Origin: an uncultured Duncaniella sp.
GTDB taxonomy: Bacteria > Bacteroidota > Bacteroidia > Bacteroidales > Muribaculaceae
Assembly (NCBI GenBank): GCA_910577255.1
Contig: CAJTMH010000011.1
Coordinates: 1-12,272 of the forward strand
Length of the DNA stretch: 12,272 nucleotides
Direction: 5' to 3'
Position 1 is the first letter of the stretch; every line of letters begins with the position of its first letter. This document shows positions 1-6,920 of this stretch, one piece after another. Made by a program: the position numbers and the translations under genes. A model generated the notes under the pieces. It was not told where the DNA came from and did no database searches. It saw only the letters and a list, made by a program, of their open reading frames with translations.

Positions 1-456
1 AGTGCTGTCCCAATTCGTGCGACTGTCAAGAATCTCATTGAACGGTTTCGGTGCGGTGGCGGTGTGCTTGGGTGCGGTCGCCTTCGGTTGGCTCTGTCTG
101 CGGAGTTCTCGGAGTTGTTCTTCCTTGTACTGCTCCATTGCTTTCTCCTTGAGGTTGGCTTTATCTTCCTCGGAGAGTTCCGGCTTGCTGACAACTATGT
201 TGCAGTTGACCTTTGCGCCTTCCTCAATCTCGTTCTCGTCAAAGTAATGTACCAGAAGGTTCATCACGGTTGCGTCATCCACCACGCATAGTCCGCTCTT
301 TTGGATTTGGGAGCATAGGTAGTTGATTGCCCCTTCCATTGACTTTGAGGGATTAGCCATTTTGATTGCAAACATCGGTTCAGCGATGCAACGCTCCTGC
401 AACATCTGCTGCATTACCTCTATTGCGGAGGTTGATGATTTCATTGTCTGTGCCAT
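1..456 (-). CDS. PcfK-like conjugative-element protein (3' end off window)
   Basis: The minus strand is open from an ATG at 456 to the window edge, giving 152 codons with no stop. The product begins MAQTMKSSTSAIEVMQQMLQ and contains FAIKMANPSKSMEGAINYL, CVVDDATVMNLLVHYF and the ending KPFNEILDSRTNWDST. Order and wording match the PcfK-like family of Bacteroidetes conjugative elements, which usually sits just before a PcfJ-like gene and is named after a pheromone-plasmid transfer gene; its biochemical role is not established. A charged, probably coiled segment (about residues 95-125, rich in E, K, Q, R) precedes a Pro/Thr/Ala-rich linker. The start is 11 bases after the stop of the upstream small membrane protein gene, so the two are probably co-transcribed. 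Most of the family length appears to be present. The family call rests on memory of the family, not on a search. Confidence 0.82.
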   Translation of the reverse strand, partial: MAQTMKSSTSAIEVMQQMLQERCIAEPMFAIKMANPSKSMEGAINYLCSQIQKSGLCVVDDATVMNLLVHYFDENEIEEGAKVNCNIVVSKPELSEEDKANLKEKAMEQYKEEQLRELRRQSQPKATAPKHTATAPKPFNEILDSRTNWDST

Positions 457-467
457 AGTCGTAATAT

Positions 468-683
468 TTAGAAAGTTAATAACCAATAGATTATCGCTAT
501 CATCGTCAGTATGGAGATTAGCCACCCCACACCTCGGAATATCGGCTTTACAACCGCCAATATCATCAGACCGACAATAGCACCGAGGATAACCACAACC
601 ACCTTTGCAACCTTTTTTAATGCGGTTTGAGCTGGTGAAGGAGTGAAGCTCGAATTTTTAATATGTCTGTCGTTCAGTGTCAT
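468..683 (-). CDS. Small two-helix membrane protein upstream of the PcfK-like gene
   Basis: This 71-residue protein starts MTLNDRHIKNSSFTPSPAQT and then has two hydrophobic stretches, about residues 25-45 (VAKVVVVILGAIVGLMILAV) and 50-70 (GVGWLISILTMIAIIYWLL), separated by a short KPIFR turn. It is therefore probably an inner-membrane hairpin protein, either an accessory of the conjugation apparatus or a protein of unknown role. The frame stays open upstream to 803, but I chose the ATG at 683: the upstream part lies in an inverted duplication whose other arm has in-frame stops, and the ATG gives a compact protein. The first codons (MTLNDRH) fall inside that inverted repeat. It reads into the PcfK-like gene with an 11-base gap. 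No specific family is recognised. Confidence 0.66.
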   Translation of the reverse strand: MTLNDRHIKNSSFTPSPAQTALKKVAKVVVVILGAIVGLMILAVVKPIFRGVGWLISILTMIAIIYWLLTF

Positions 684-957
684 AAGGCGATATTTTTTTA
701 ATGCGTATAATCGCAGTTTGAAGTTTGTTCGCTCGATGAACTCTCCGCGTGACGGAAAGCAAGGGGTGTTCGCCTCACGGCTTAAAAAATACGAGCTGAC
801 CAACGGGAAGTCTGGAGATTTTTTCAGCCGAAAGGCAAAGAATACCCCATTCCGGCACGTTCATCGCCATGAGCGAACATACTTTGAACTCCGCTTATAA
901 TCAGCATGAAAGTAGAGCCAGCGCAGCCCCGCAGGGTGACACTGAATGACAGACATA
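662..957. repeat. Large imperfect inverted duplication (two facing copies of one leader)
   Basis: The outer arms 662-682 and 937-957 are complementary at 20 of 21 positions. Further in, 779-791 pairs with 818-830 (12 of 13), GGGGTGTT at 763-770 faces AATACCCC at 841-848, and GTTCGCTC/GAGCGAAC and GATGAAC/GTTCATC blocks face each other around 727-739 and 857-877. The stretch from 708 (TATAATCGCAGTTTG...) matches the complement of the 870-898 region with about five mismatches in 29. The centre is near 805. One arm is the leader and first codons (MTLNDRH) of the small membrane protein; the other arm encodes a matching VTLNDRH on the plus strand that meets a stop after 12 codons. This looks like two diverged, inverted copies of a leader-plus-gene-start segment. 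Confidence 0.75.
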
Positions 958-983
958 CGGAAATGGTATCCTGACAACGATGT

Positions 984-1210
984 GGAGATGCAACGACCTA
1001 TGAAAAGAACCATGAAGCGGGCGTGAAGAACACGGGTTGCCGATCTGAGTCGCGCGAGGTACAGCGACGTCCCCGGAGCATCCTCACGCGGCGTTGAGGC
1101 TACCGGTGTTTAGCCCGCTTTCACTATGCAGAGTGCGGTCAATGGGTGTCAGGCACAGCCCGTCACCTTTTGACGGCACTCAACCCAGCACAGCCATGCG
1201 TTGCATCTCC
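984..1210. other. Structured segment closed by a 12-bp perfect inverted repeat (candidate ncRNA or oriT)
   Basis: GGAGATGCAACG (984-995) and CGTTGCATCTCC (1199-1210) are perfect complements. Between them, AAGCGGGC (1015-1022) pairs with GCCCGCTT (1113-1120), and 1029-1041 pairs with 1098-1110 at 11 of 13 positions. GTCGC (1049-1053) pairs with GCGAC (1064-1068), TGGGT (1143-1147) with ACCCA (1183-1187), and CCGTCA (1160-1165) with TGACGG (1171-1176). This nests into one outer stem carrying two arms, with no plausible coding frame, and is more GC-rich than the flanks. It could be a structured non-coding RNA or a transfer origin of the neighbouring conjugative module. No known RNA class was recognised. 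Confidence 0.55.
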
Positions 1211-1243
1211 GCCTCGTTTCGCCAGTGAATATTATGGGGTAGT

Positions 1244-1304
1244 CATAAGTTAGGAAATCAAAACCTCATAAATGAGGAAGTGAACTACTCATAAATCAGG
1301 AAGT
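1244..1304 (+). repeat. Three direct repeats with exact 23-bp period
   Basis: CATAAGTTAGGAAAT (1244), CATAAATGAGGAAGT (1267) and CATAAATCAGGAAGT (1290) start exactly 23 bases apart; the last two differ at one base in 15. The spacer after the second copy reads GAACTACT. Short iterated units like this can be binding sites or the minisatellite of a small mobile element; 23-nt tandem repeats inside the BrickBuilt MITE are known from Porphyromonas gingivalis, but sequence identity with that element was not checked. Related units recur at 6551-6627, on the other side of the ATPase and SIR2 genes. Confidence 0.75.
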
Positions 1305-1332
1305 ATGGTAATCTTGTGCTTTGCTTGTGCCT

Positions 1333-1397
1333 GTTCAATATAATATTGCAGTTCAATACGATTGAACAACAAGATATTTTTGAACAAAATATCTTGT
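1333..1397. promoter_or_regulatory. AT-rich inverted-repeat cluster, candidate operator
   Basis: GTTCAAT at 1351-1357 and ATTGAAC at 1361-1367 form an inverted repeat with a 3-base centre; another TTCAATA lies at 1334. Directly after, ACAAGATATTTT (1369-1380) and AAAATATCTTGT (1386-1397) form a perfect 12-bp stem with a 5-base loop. No T-run follows, so a terminator is unlikely; an operator for a dimeric repressor of the downstream gene is more plausible. The octamer TTCAATAC also occurs in the palindrome upstream of the Fic gene. Confidence 0.45.
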
Positions 1398-1499
1398 AAT
1401 AGCCGAACAAACTATGAATCCTTTGGATATATTAAATAGTGCCGTCGCTTCTCTCCGGAGTTTTAACTTTAAATAATCTGTTGGCCGATATTGTAAAAT

Positions 1500-1530
1500 T
1501 TTGTTGTCTTATGTTTTTTATATAACTTTG
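1500..1530 (+). promoter_or_regulatory. Bacteroidetes-type promoter of the AAA ATPase gene
   Basis: TTTG at 1500-1503 is followed by exactly 19 bases and then TAACTTTG at 1523-1530, which matches the TTTG-N19-TAnnTTTG pattern of the Bacteroidetes primary sigma factor. Transcription would begin near 1537, leaving a leader of about 28 bases. Confidence 0.75.
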
Positions 1531-1558
1531 CAACAGCGGTTACAGTAACAGCCGTTGC
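1530..1558. promoter_or_regulatory. Near-palindrome over the transcription start of the ATPase gene
   Basis: The sequence reads GCAAC.GC.GTTAC, a central A, then GTAAC.GC.GTTGC, symmetric about 1544 with only two mismatched pairs. It begins at the last base of the -7 box and ends six bases before the ATG. It could be an operator or, in the RNA, a hairpin hiding the start codon. Confidence 0.5.
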
Positions 1559-1564
1559 AGTAAT

Positions 1565-2878
1565 ATGAAATTCTACGATAGAGAAATAGAAACACAGACG
1601 CTCAGAAAGATTGAGGAAACTTCGCGGCAATATGCGCAGATGACAGTAATCACCGGTCGCCGACGTATAGGCAAAACCACGCTTATAAAGCACGCTTATG
1701 GCGCGGACGATATGATTTACTTCTTTGTAGCGAGGAAAAGCGAGACTCTCCTTTGTGCTGAGCTTGCCGATACCATCCGTGACCGTCTCGGGGAGGAGAT
1801 TGGCGAATTTACAAGCATGGCAAAGCTCTTTTCTGCCATAATGCAGATTGCCAAACGCCGACACTTCACGCTTGTGTTCGATGAATTTCAGAACTTCAAG
1901 TATGTCAACGAGGCTTTCTTCAGCGAGATGCAGAATGTATGGGACTCCAATAAACAGGAAGCACGGATAAACCTTATTATCTGCGGCTCGCTGTACTCGA
2001 TGATGACCAAAATCTTCGATGATCGCAAGGAACCACTTTATGGACGCGCAACTTCACGAATGCGTCTGCGTGAATTTCCACTGCGGACACTGCGCGAGAT
2101 TATGAACGATAACTATCCCGATTATACTCCGGACGACTTGTTGGCAATGTATATGATAACAGGTGGTGTCGCCAAATATGTCGAACAATTAGTGCAGGCC
2201 GGAGCTTTCACAAAGGATAAGATTCTGGATTCAGTCCTCTCTTTTGGCTCCTATTTTATTGAGGAGGGAAAGGAACTGCTGTCTGATGAGTTCGGCAAGG
2301 ACTACGGCAACTATTTTTCAATCCTTTCCGCAATAGCATCAGGATTCAACGAGCGAGGAGAGATCAAATCCTATACCGGCATTGAGGCCGGAGGTTATCT
2401 TGACAAACTCGAAAACACCTACGACCTTCTTTACCGCTATCGCCCATATCTTGCCGCACTGGGAAGCCGCAATGTGAAATACGGTATCAAAGACAATTTC
2501 CTCAACTTCTGGTTCCGGTTTATCTATAAATACCGCAGTGCTGTTGAAATCGGCAACCTGAATTATGTACGCGAGAAAGTTGGTGCTGACTACGACACAT
2601 TCTCCGGTTGGATACTTGAACGCTACTTCCGTCAGTTCTACCGCGAAACCGGACTCTACAACATCGTGACTAACTATTGGGAAAAAGATGGTCGCAACGA
2701 GATTGACCTGATTGCCGTAAATGAGGCAGACCGAGAAATCATCATCGGCGAGATCAAACGGAACAAGAGCCGGATAGACCTCCACAAACTTGAAGCGAAG
2801 TCCGAAACCATCTGCCGGAAACAGAAAGGATGGAAAGTCGGCTATGTCGGTCTTTCACTTGACGATATGGAATCGTAA
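1565..2878 (+). CDS. AAA+ ATPase with DUF234-type C-terminus (PD-(D/E)XK-like)
   Basis: A 437-residue protein of the 'archaeal ATPase / DUF234' family common in Bacteroidetes. Visible are a Walker A motif GRRRIGKTT (31-39, K37), a Walker B motif FTLVFDEFQN (101-110, D106 E107), a sensor-like LIICGS (137-142) and a conserved GRATSRMRLREF (160-171). The C-terminal third holds a PD-(D/E)XK nuclease-like pattern: E352, then NEIDLIAV with D381, then IIIGEIKRNK with E396-x-K398. This suggests ATP-driven action on nucleic acid with a possible nuclease, but the biological role of the family is not established. The ATG at 1565 lies just after a good promoter and a near-palindrome. The ending GYVGLSLDDMES suggests it is intact. 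The SIR2 gene follows after 176 bases on the same strand with a promoter-like box of its own, so a functional link is possible but unproven. Confidence 0.88.
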   Translation: MKFYDREIETQTLRKIEETSRQYAQMTVITGRRRIGKTTLIKHAYGADDMIYFFVARKSETLLCAELADTIRDRLGEEIGEFTSMAKLFSAIMQIAKRRHFTLVFDEFQNFKYVNEAFFSEMQNVWDSNKQEARINLIICGSLYSMMTKIFDDRKEPLYGRATSRMRLREFPLRTLREIMNDNYPDYTPDDLLAMYMITGGVAKYVEQLVQAGAFTKDKILDSVLSFGSYFIEEGKELLSDEFGKDYGNYFSILSAIASGFNERGEIKSYTGIEAGGYLDKLENTYDLLYRYRPYLAALGSRNVKYGIKDNFLNFWFRFIYKYRSAVEIGNLNYVREKVGADYDTFSGWILERYFRQFYRETGLYNIVTNYWEKDGRNEIDLIAVNEADREIIIGEIKRNKSRIDLHKLEAKSETICRKQKGWKVGYVGLSLDDMES

Positions 2879-3054
2879 TCCCACCAGTCGCGCTAAGGAT
2901 AGACCAAAGGATTTTTAACGTGCTGAGCGATGGAGGATTGGAAATAATTTCTCAACTTTGCAATAACAGAATTGCATGTCCGGTGAAGGACATTGAAGCG
3001 GCAACTTGATATTAACTTATTACTTTTGTGAGACTTAAAAATAGGAACTGAATA
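2879..3054 (+). promoter_or_regulatory. Intergenic leader of the SIR2 gene with promoter-like box
   Basis: TACTTTTG at 3021-3028 fits the TAnnTTTG -7 box, but no TTG lies 19 bases upstream, so the promoter is weaker than that of the ATPase gene. AGGA at 3043-3046 sits 8 bases before the ATG and may serve as a ribosome binding site. TGTCC (2977-2981) and GGACA (2988-2992) form a small inverted repeat. No terminator is obvious after the ATPase gene, so read-through is possible. Confidence 0.4.
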
Positions 3055-6000
3055 ATGGACGTAAACAGGTATAAGGAGATCGAGAGAGCTGTGGATTCAT
3101 CGGTAATGATGAAGCTGGAGCAGGTGCGCAAATTTCTCCGCCGAGGGAAGGCGTCGGTGATGGTCGGAGCAGGATTCTCAAAGAATGCGGTCATGGACGA
3201 GGGGGTACGCATGCTCGACTGGGGTGAGTTATGCGCCGGATTCTATCGTGAGCTTTTTGGCCGAGAACCTTCTGATTGGGATCTTCGCCTGAAGTCGGCT
3301 CTGCGCATGGCCCAGCAGGTGGAATCGGTCAAAGGCCGGAATGCCTTGGAGGAGTTGATCAAGGATTCGCTGCCTAACGATGCCATTGCTCCGGGTTATC
3401 TGCATGAACTGCTGGTGAAGCTGAACTGGCGCGATATCTTTACCACCAATTATGATACGCTGCTCGAGGATGCTTCGGTGAAGGTGTGCAAGCATTATAA
3501 TATCGTCACTTCAAAGGATTCGCTGATCTATCAACCGCATCCGCGTATCGTCAAGGTGCATGGTTCGTTCCCCGACAACCGCCCGTTTATCATCACAGAG
3601 GAGGATTACCGCACATACGGCGTTCGCTTCCCAGAGTTTGTCAACACTGTGCGCCAGGCGCTGATTGAGACTCAGTTTGTGTTGATCGGTTTCTCCGGCG
3701 ATGATCCGAATTTTCTGAGTTGGCTGGGTTGGTTCCGCGATATCATGGGTAGCCGAATGCTGCCTGTCTATCTGATTCAGGTAGGCGCTATGCCTCATAT
3801 GGCCGAGGCGGAGCTGATGAGCCAACGGGGCGTACAGTTGATTCCTACTGCGGCCTGCAGTAGTGATGTGGCTGAAGCATTGGATTTCATCCTGTCGTAT
3901 TTAGGCGATATACACACTCCAGCCTATCAATGGTCTGGACGTCTGGATGATCGTAAATCTCTCAAGGATATTTCGTTGGTAGAAATGACATCCGAGATGA
4001 GACAAGTGCGGGAGTCTTGTCCGAACTGGCTCATTCTGCCAGTCGACCGTATCGAAGATTTCAATGATTGCTGGGAACGTTTCCCTTTCTATGGTCATAA
4101 ATTCGATGAGCTGACCGATGATAGACATAAGATTGAATTCCTATATGAAATGGATTGGCGACTGAGCACCTCTTTCACTCCCAAATGGATCGAGGATGAG
4201 TGGTATATGAAGGCGCTTGAGTGGGCGGTGTCGGTCTGGGATACGGCCGACAATTCGCTGCGCTCGCATGTCCTGGAGCTGGCCTTGTCGCTGCTGCAGA
4301 TCTATCGGCAGACCGACAGCCCGAAATTCCACGATATGCTGGGGCTGTTGCGCTCCAAATGTTTGCCATCGGCATTTGCCGCTCACCGTAAATTATGTTA
4401 TGAATCGGCAGTATGGTATCTCCAGCATAATGACATTGCCAAGTGCCACGAATGTCTTAATGCCTGGACGGTGACTGCTGATGATTACCGGGGCACTATC
4501 TGGAAGGCTCGTCTGCTTGATGAGACTGGACAAGGAAAGAATGCCATAATGCTGCTGGAACAGAGTATCGTCAGCGCAAGACGCAAGTTGTTGTCGAATG
4601 CTGCGTCTGTGTTCCATACCAGCGCCCTCTATATTCTGGAAGATTGTCTCCGTGGAGCCAAACGCCAACGGTCAGAGGACAAAAATGGCCAATTTCCTTC
4701 TTTCATCAGATATTGCAAATTTGCCAGCGCTGAAATGGACAAGGATAATGGCGGTGGGTACAGCCGGATACATGGGTTCAATATCGGTACTTCCAGCCGG
4801 AATTGGCAATCAGGTGTCTCGGGTTATATAAAGAAATACCTCGGAGCTGCCCGCTACTTTCAGATGGCTGAGGATTATGGCCGACTGATAGAGCAGATCC
4901 ACGGCACTTACAACGAAGATTTAGTCAAAAAGGCTGCTCCGCTCTTAGTGGGTATTAGTGTGCGTGCTGCAATTCCATATCTTGTCGAGGCAGACAGTGA
5001 ACGGGCGGTGGATATGGCATTCTCGCGTCGGCTGATGATGTCTTGGAAGGACAATGAGGTCGATGAGGTGAAGGCGTTGTTCGATGTGTGGTTCGATGCA
5101 TTGAACAGAACCGTCTCTCTTGACTCCGGACAATTGTCCTACAGGACGCTGAATGTGATTGTGCCAGTGCTCAGCCGGTTGAGTGTCATGGTCGATGCTG
5201 ATAGGGCACGGCTGCTTGCCCGCAGATTAGTAGATTTGCATGGCTCGACATATCATGAATTGGACAAGTGGATTGCTACCGTTTTCAATGCACTGCCTCT
5301 GGATGAAAGCCGCAAATTGTTCTGGCATATAATGGAGTTGCCGATCAAGCTGGGATATCATCATCAGGACTATATCCTGCCAGGTTCGGTAATTCTTGAA
5401 TGGGATGGAAGCGACAAAGTTTTGGAAAATATCAGCAATGCACTTGTTGCTGATAATATGGATCTGAACAGAGCTGCAGCACACCGATTGCAGCATGTCT
5501 ATCTGCTTCTGCCAGAGACAGACCTTATCAAGTGCGACCAGTTGATAGCCCGGTATTGGGATAAATTGAAAAATACCGGAATGCCTAATTTCCTCGGTGT
5601 AAACGTCAGTGACATTGCAGCCAAAACATGGGGCGAACAGCTGATGGCATCGATCAATGAAGGTTATGAAAAGTTTCTTGCTATCGAACCGGTTGAAGTG
5701 CATTCATCCTCGCCAATCAGCGATTTCGAAGATTGTCTGACTCTACTTACCAATTGCAATTCTCTCCTCACCACCGAGCAAATCGGGTCGGTGGTGCGAC
5801 ATGCACTTGAGTTTATAGCAGCCAATAGGGAGCAGATAGGCAAAGATGATTCCGAATCGTTTTTCGGTGGTATGCGGCAATTCTGGCTTCCGGCACTAGC
5901 TATGCTCAACAGTTTTGTTGCCTCGATTAATGGCAAGACTCTCGAAGCTGGACTTGCTGCCGATCTTTTGGGGACACTAAATGCGCTTCGCAGAGAATAT

Positions 6001-6567
6001 CCTTTCGCACAGGCAATTGTGAATATTTCGCTGGCTCACCATAATAACTCTAAATCCGCCAAAGGACCGGAGTACGGACTTATAAGAGGAATATTGCGTG
6101 ATGGAATCCGTACGGATAACCGCATGCTCATCAAAGATGCTTTCAAGGCCGCGGTCAAATGTTTCAAACTGACCAATGGCGAATTTGCTCTCCAGTGGGT
6201 AGCCGATGAGGTGATTAACCGCTTGCACTATATCTACGATGATCAGTCGGTGGGTTATCTATGTAATCTGCCTATGTGGCTTCGAAACGGATTGGTAAAG
6301 GAGATACGGTTGAAACGTCTGGCACGTTATCTGAAAGAATTGCCTCTGATAGTTAAAGGCAACGACAGCATCTCATATGAAACCAAGGCAGATCTGCTGT
6401 ATTTTGGCGGCTTTGCCGCCGGTTGTATGACACAGAAAGTCGATGAATTCGATGAACTGAAGCAGTGCGTTGAAATCTGGCGTAAGTATTCGGTCAACGT
6501 CAGTATTCCGGCGGATATCCGCAAAGGGTTCTTCTTCGGTTGCGCAACTTATGGAATTAGGAAGTAG
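3055..6567 (+). CDS. SIR2-domain defence protein, DSR1/DSR2-like (NADase with long C-terminal region)
   Basis: A 1170-residue protein. Residues about 20-285 form a SIR2-like domain: VMVGAGFSKNAV (NAD-binding GAGFS, 38-42), DIFTTNYDTLLED (N132), RIVKVHGSFPD (H169) and VLIGFSGDDPNFLSWLGWF (211-227). N132 and H169 correspond to the catalytic Asn/His pair of NAD-cleaving sirtuin-like domains; in DSR2 these lie near residues 133 and 171. The remaining roughly 880 residues appear largely helical, with no signal peptide or membrane segment, like the sensor region of defence-associated sirtuins (DSR1, DSR2), which sense phage proteins and deplete NAD to abort infection. That role is inferred from architecture. 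The start follows a weak AGGA; M18/M19 are less likely starts. The stop codon lies inside a degenerate copy of the 23-bp repeat. Thoeris ThsA and SIR2-pAgo are less likely: there is no SLOG or MacroD-type domain and no argonaute neighbour. Confidence 0.88.
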   Translation: MDVNRYKEIERAVDSSVMMKLEQVRKFLRRGKASVMVGAGFSKNAVMDEGVRMLDWGELCAGFYRELFGREPSDWDLRLKSALRMAQQVESVKGRNALEELIKDSLPNDAIAPGYLHELLVKLNWRDIFTTNYDTLLEDASVKVCKHYNIVTSKDSLIYQPHPRIVKVHGSFPDNRPFIITEEDYRTYGVRFPEFVNTVRQALIETQFVLIGFSGDDPNFLSWLGWFRDIMGSRMLPVYLIQVGAMPHMAEAELMSQRGVQLIPTAACSSDVAEALDFILSYLGDIHTPAYQWSGRLDDRKSLKDISLVEMTSEMRQVRESCPNWLILPVDRIEDFNDCWERFPFYGHKFDELTDDRHKIEFLYEMDWRLSTSFTPKWIEDEWYMKALEWAVSVWDTADNSLRSHVLELALSLLQIYRQTDSPKFHDMLGLLRSKCLPSAFAAHRKLCYESAVWYLQHNDIAKCHECLNAWTVTADDYRGTIWKARLLDETGQGKNAIMLLEQSIVSARRKLLSNAASVFHTSALYILEDCLRGAKRQRSEDKNGQFPSFIRYCKFASAEMDKDNGGGYSRIHGFNIGTSSRNWQSGVSGYIKKYLGAARYFQMAEDYGRLIEQIHGTYNEDLVKKAAPLLVGISVRAAIPYLVEADSERAVDMAFSRRLMMSWKDNEVDEVKALFDVWFDALNRTVSLDSGQLSYRTLNVIVPVLSRLSVMVDADRARLLARRLVDLHGSTYHELDKWIATVFNALPLDESRKLFWHIMELPIKLGYHHQDYILPGSVILEWDGSDKVLENISNALVADNMDLNRAAAHRLQHVYLLLPETDLIKCDQLIARYWDKLKNTGMPNFLGVNVSDIAAKTWGEQLMASINEGYEKFLAIEPVEVHSSSPISDFEDCLTLLTNCNSLLTTEQIGSVVRHALEFIAANREQIGKDDSESFFGGMRQFWLPALAMLNSFVASINGKTLEAGLAADLLGTLNALRREYPFAQAIVNISLAHHNNSKSAKGPEYGLIRGILRDGIRTDNRMLIKDAFKAAVKCFKLTNGEFALQWVADEVINRLHYIYDDQSVGYLCNLPMWLRNGLVKEIRLKRLARYLKELPLIVKGNDSISYETKADLLYFGGFAAGCMTQKVDEFDELKQCVEIWRKYSVNVSIPADIRKGFFFGCATYGIRK

Positions 6568-6627
6568 GAGCTTTCAATCAGGAACAGGGAAACTACTCTA
6601 AGATTGGCAAAAATCTTAAGTATGGTA
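6551..6627 (+). repeat. Degenerate downstream copies of the 23-bp repeat
   Basis: AATTAGGAAGT (6555-6565, overlapping the SIR2 stop codon) and AATCAGGAA (6576-6584) match the AATnAGGAAGT core of the repeats at 1244-1304, 21 bases apart. They are followed by AACTACTC (6591-6598), seen between the upstream copies, and AAGTATGGTA (6618-6627), identical to 1301-1310 where the upstream array ends. Order and orientation are the same as upstream. The similarity is short and degenerate, but several blocks agree. Confidence 0.5.
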
Positions 6628-6756
6628 GGTAAAATATAGTTTTGCTAATGTGGTTACGTTTTCCACCATAAGCGAACACGAGCTTTATGACGTTACGAAT
6701 TTGATAATATATGATATGGCATAGTTTGTGGTCGCCTCATGTTCAAAACACAATAT

Positions 6757-6812
6757 GTATTGAATAAAATTAGATAGATTTTATTCAATACAGTGATTAA
6801 ATTGAATAAAAT
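6757..6812. promoter_or_regulatory. 14-bp perfect inverted repeat plus third half-site upstream of the Fic gene
   Basis: GTATTGAATAAAAT (6757-6770) and ATTTTATTCAATAC (6778-6791) are perfect complements separated by 7 bases; a third copy, ATTGAATAAAAT, lies at 6801-6812. It sits about 75-130 bases upstream of the likely transcription start of the Fic gene. It looks like an operator or array for a dimeric regulator, possibly the AbiEi-like domain of the Fic protein itself. The rest of the 353-base gap before the Fic gene holds the degenerate 23-bp repeats and a promoter-like box, and no gene that I can see. Confidence 0.55.
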
Positions 6813-6887
6813 GGAGAAAAACACGGTTTGTAAGATATTCTAAACTCAGTTTTTTGTAAAATTCGAGGTTATAATCGCAAAAATTTG

Positions 6888-6895
6888 TACCTTTG
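6888..6895 (+). promoter_or_regulatory. Promoter -7 box of the Fic operon
   Basis: TACCTTTG fits TAnnTTTG and lies 25 bases before the ATG at 6921. No good -33 TTG is seen at the ideal distance. Because the box overlaps the upstream in-frame TTG at 6885, that TTG is unlikely to be the start codon. Confidence 0.55.
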
Positions 6896-6920
6896 TGTTC
6901 TCTTAATCGTGATTTTTTGT

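Noticed and set aside
643..900. 85-residue plus-strand reading frame
   Set aside because: It lies wholly in the inverted duplication, reads through both arms, and its sequence mirrors the opposite strand; it looks non-coding.
984..1210. Retron-like non-coding RNA (complementary ends about 200 bases apart)
   Set aside because: The end pairing and length would fit msr-msd ends, but no reverse transcriptase gene is present within the window on either strand.
1244..1304. CRISPR array
   Set aside because: Units are 15-base cores at 23-base period with spacers of only 8 bases, and no cas genes are present.
1469..1864. 131-residue minus-strand frame
   Set aside because: It is antisense to the start of the ATPase gene, whose motifs are clear; no motif is seen in the antisense product.
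2339..2785. 148-residue minus-strand frame
   Set aside because: Shadow of the ATPase gene with no recognisable features.
5227..5703. 158-residue minus-strand frame
   Set aside because: Antisense to the SIR2 gene; such long frames are expected opposite a gene of this codon use.
6885..6920. Upstream TTG start for the Fic protein (12 extra residues)
   Set aside because: The TTG overlaps the promoter -7 box, and the ATG at 6921 gives a normal N-terminus.
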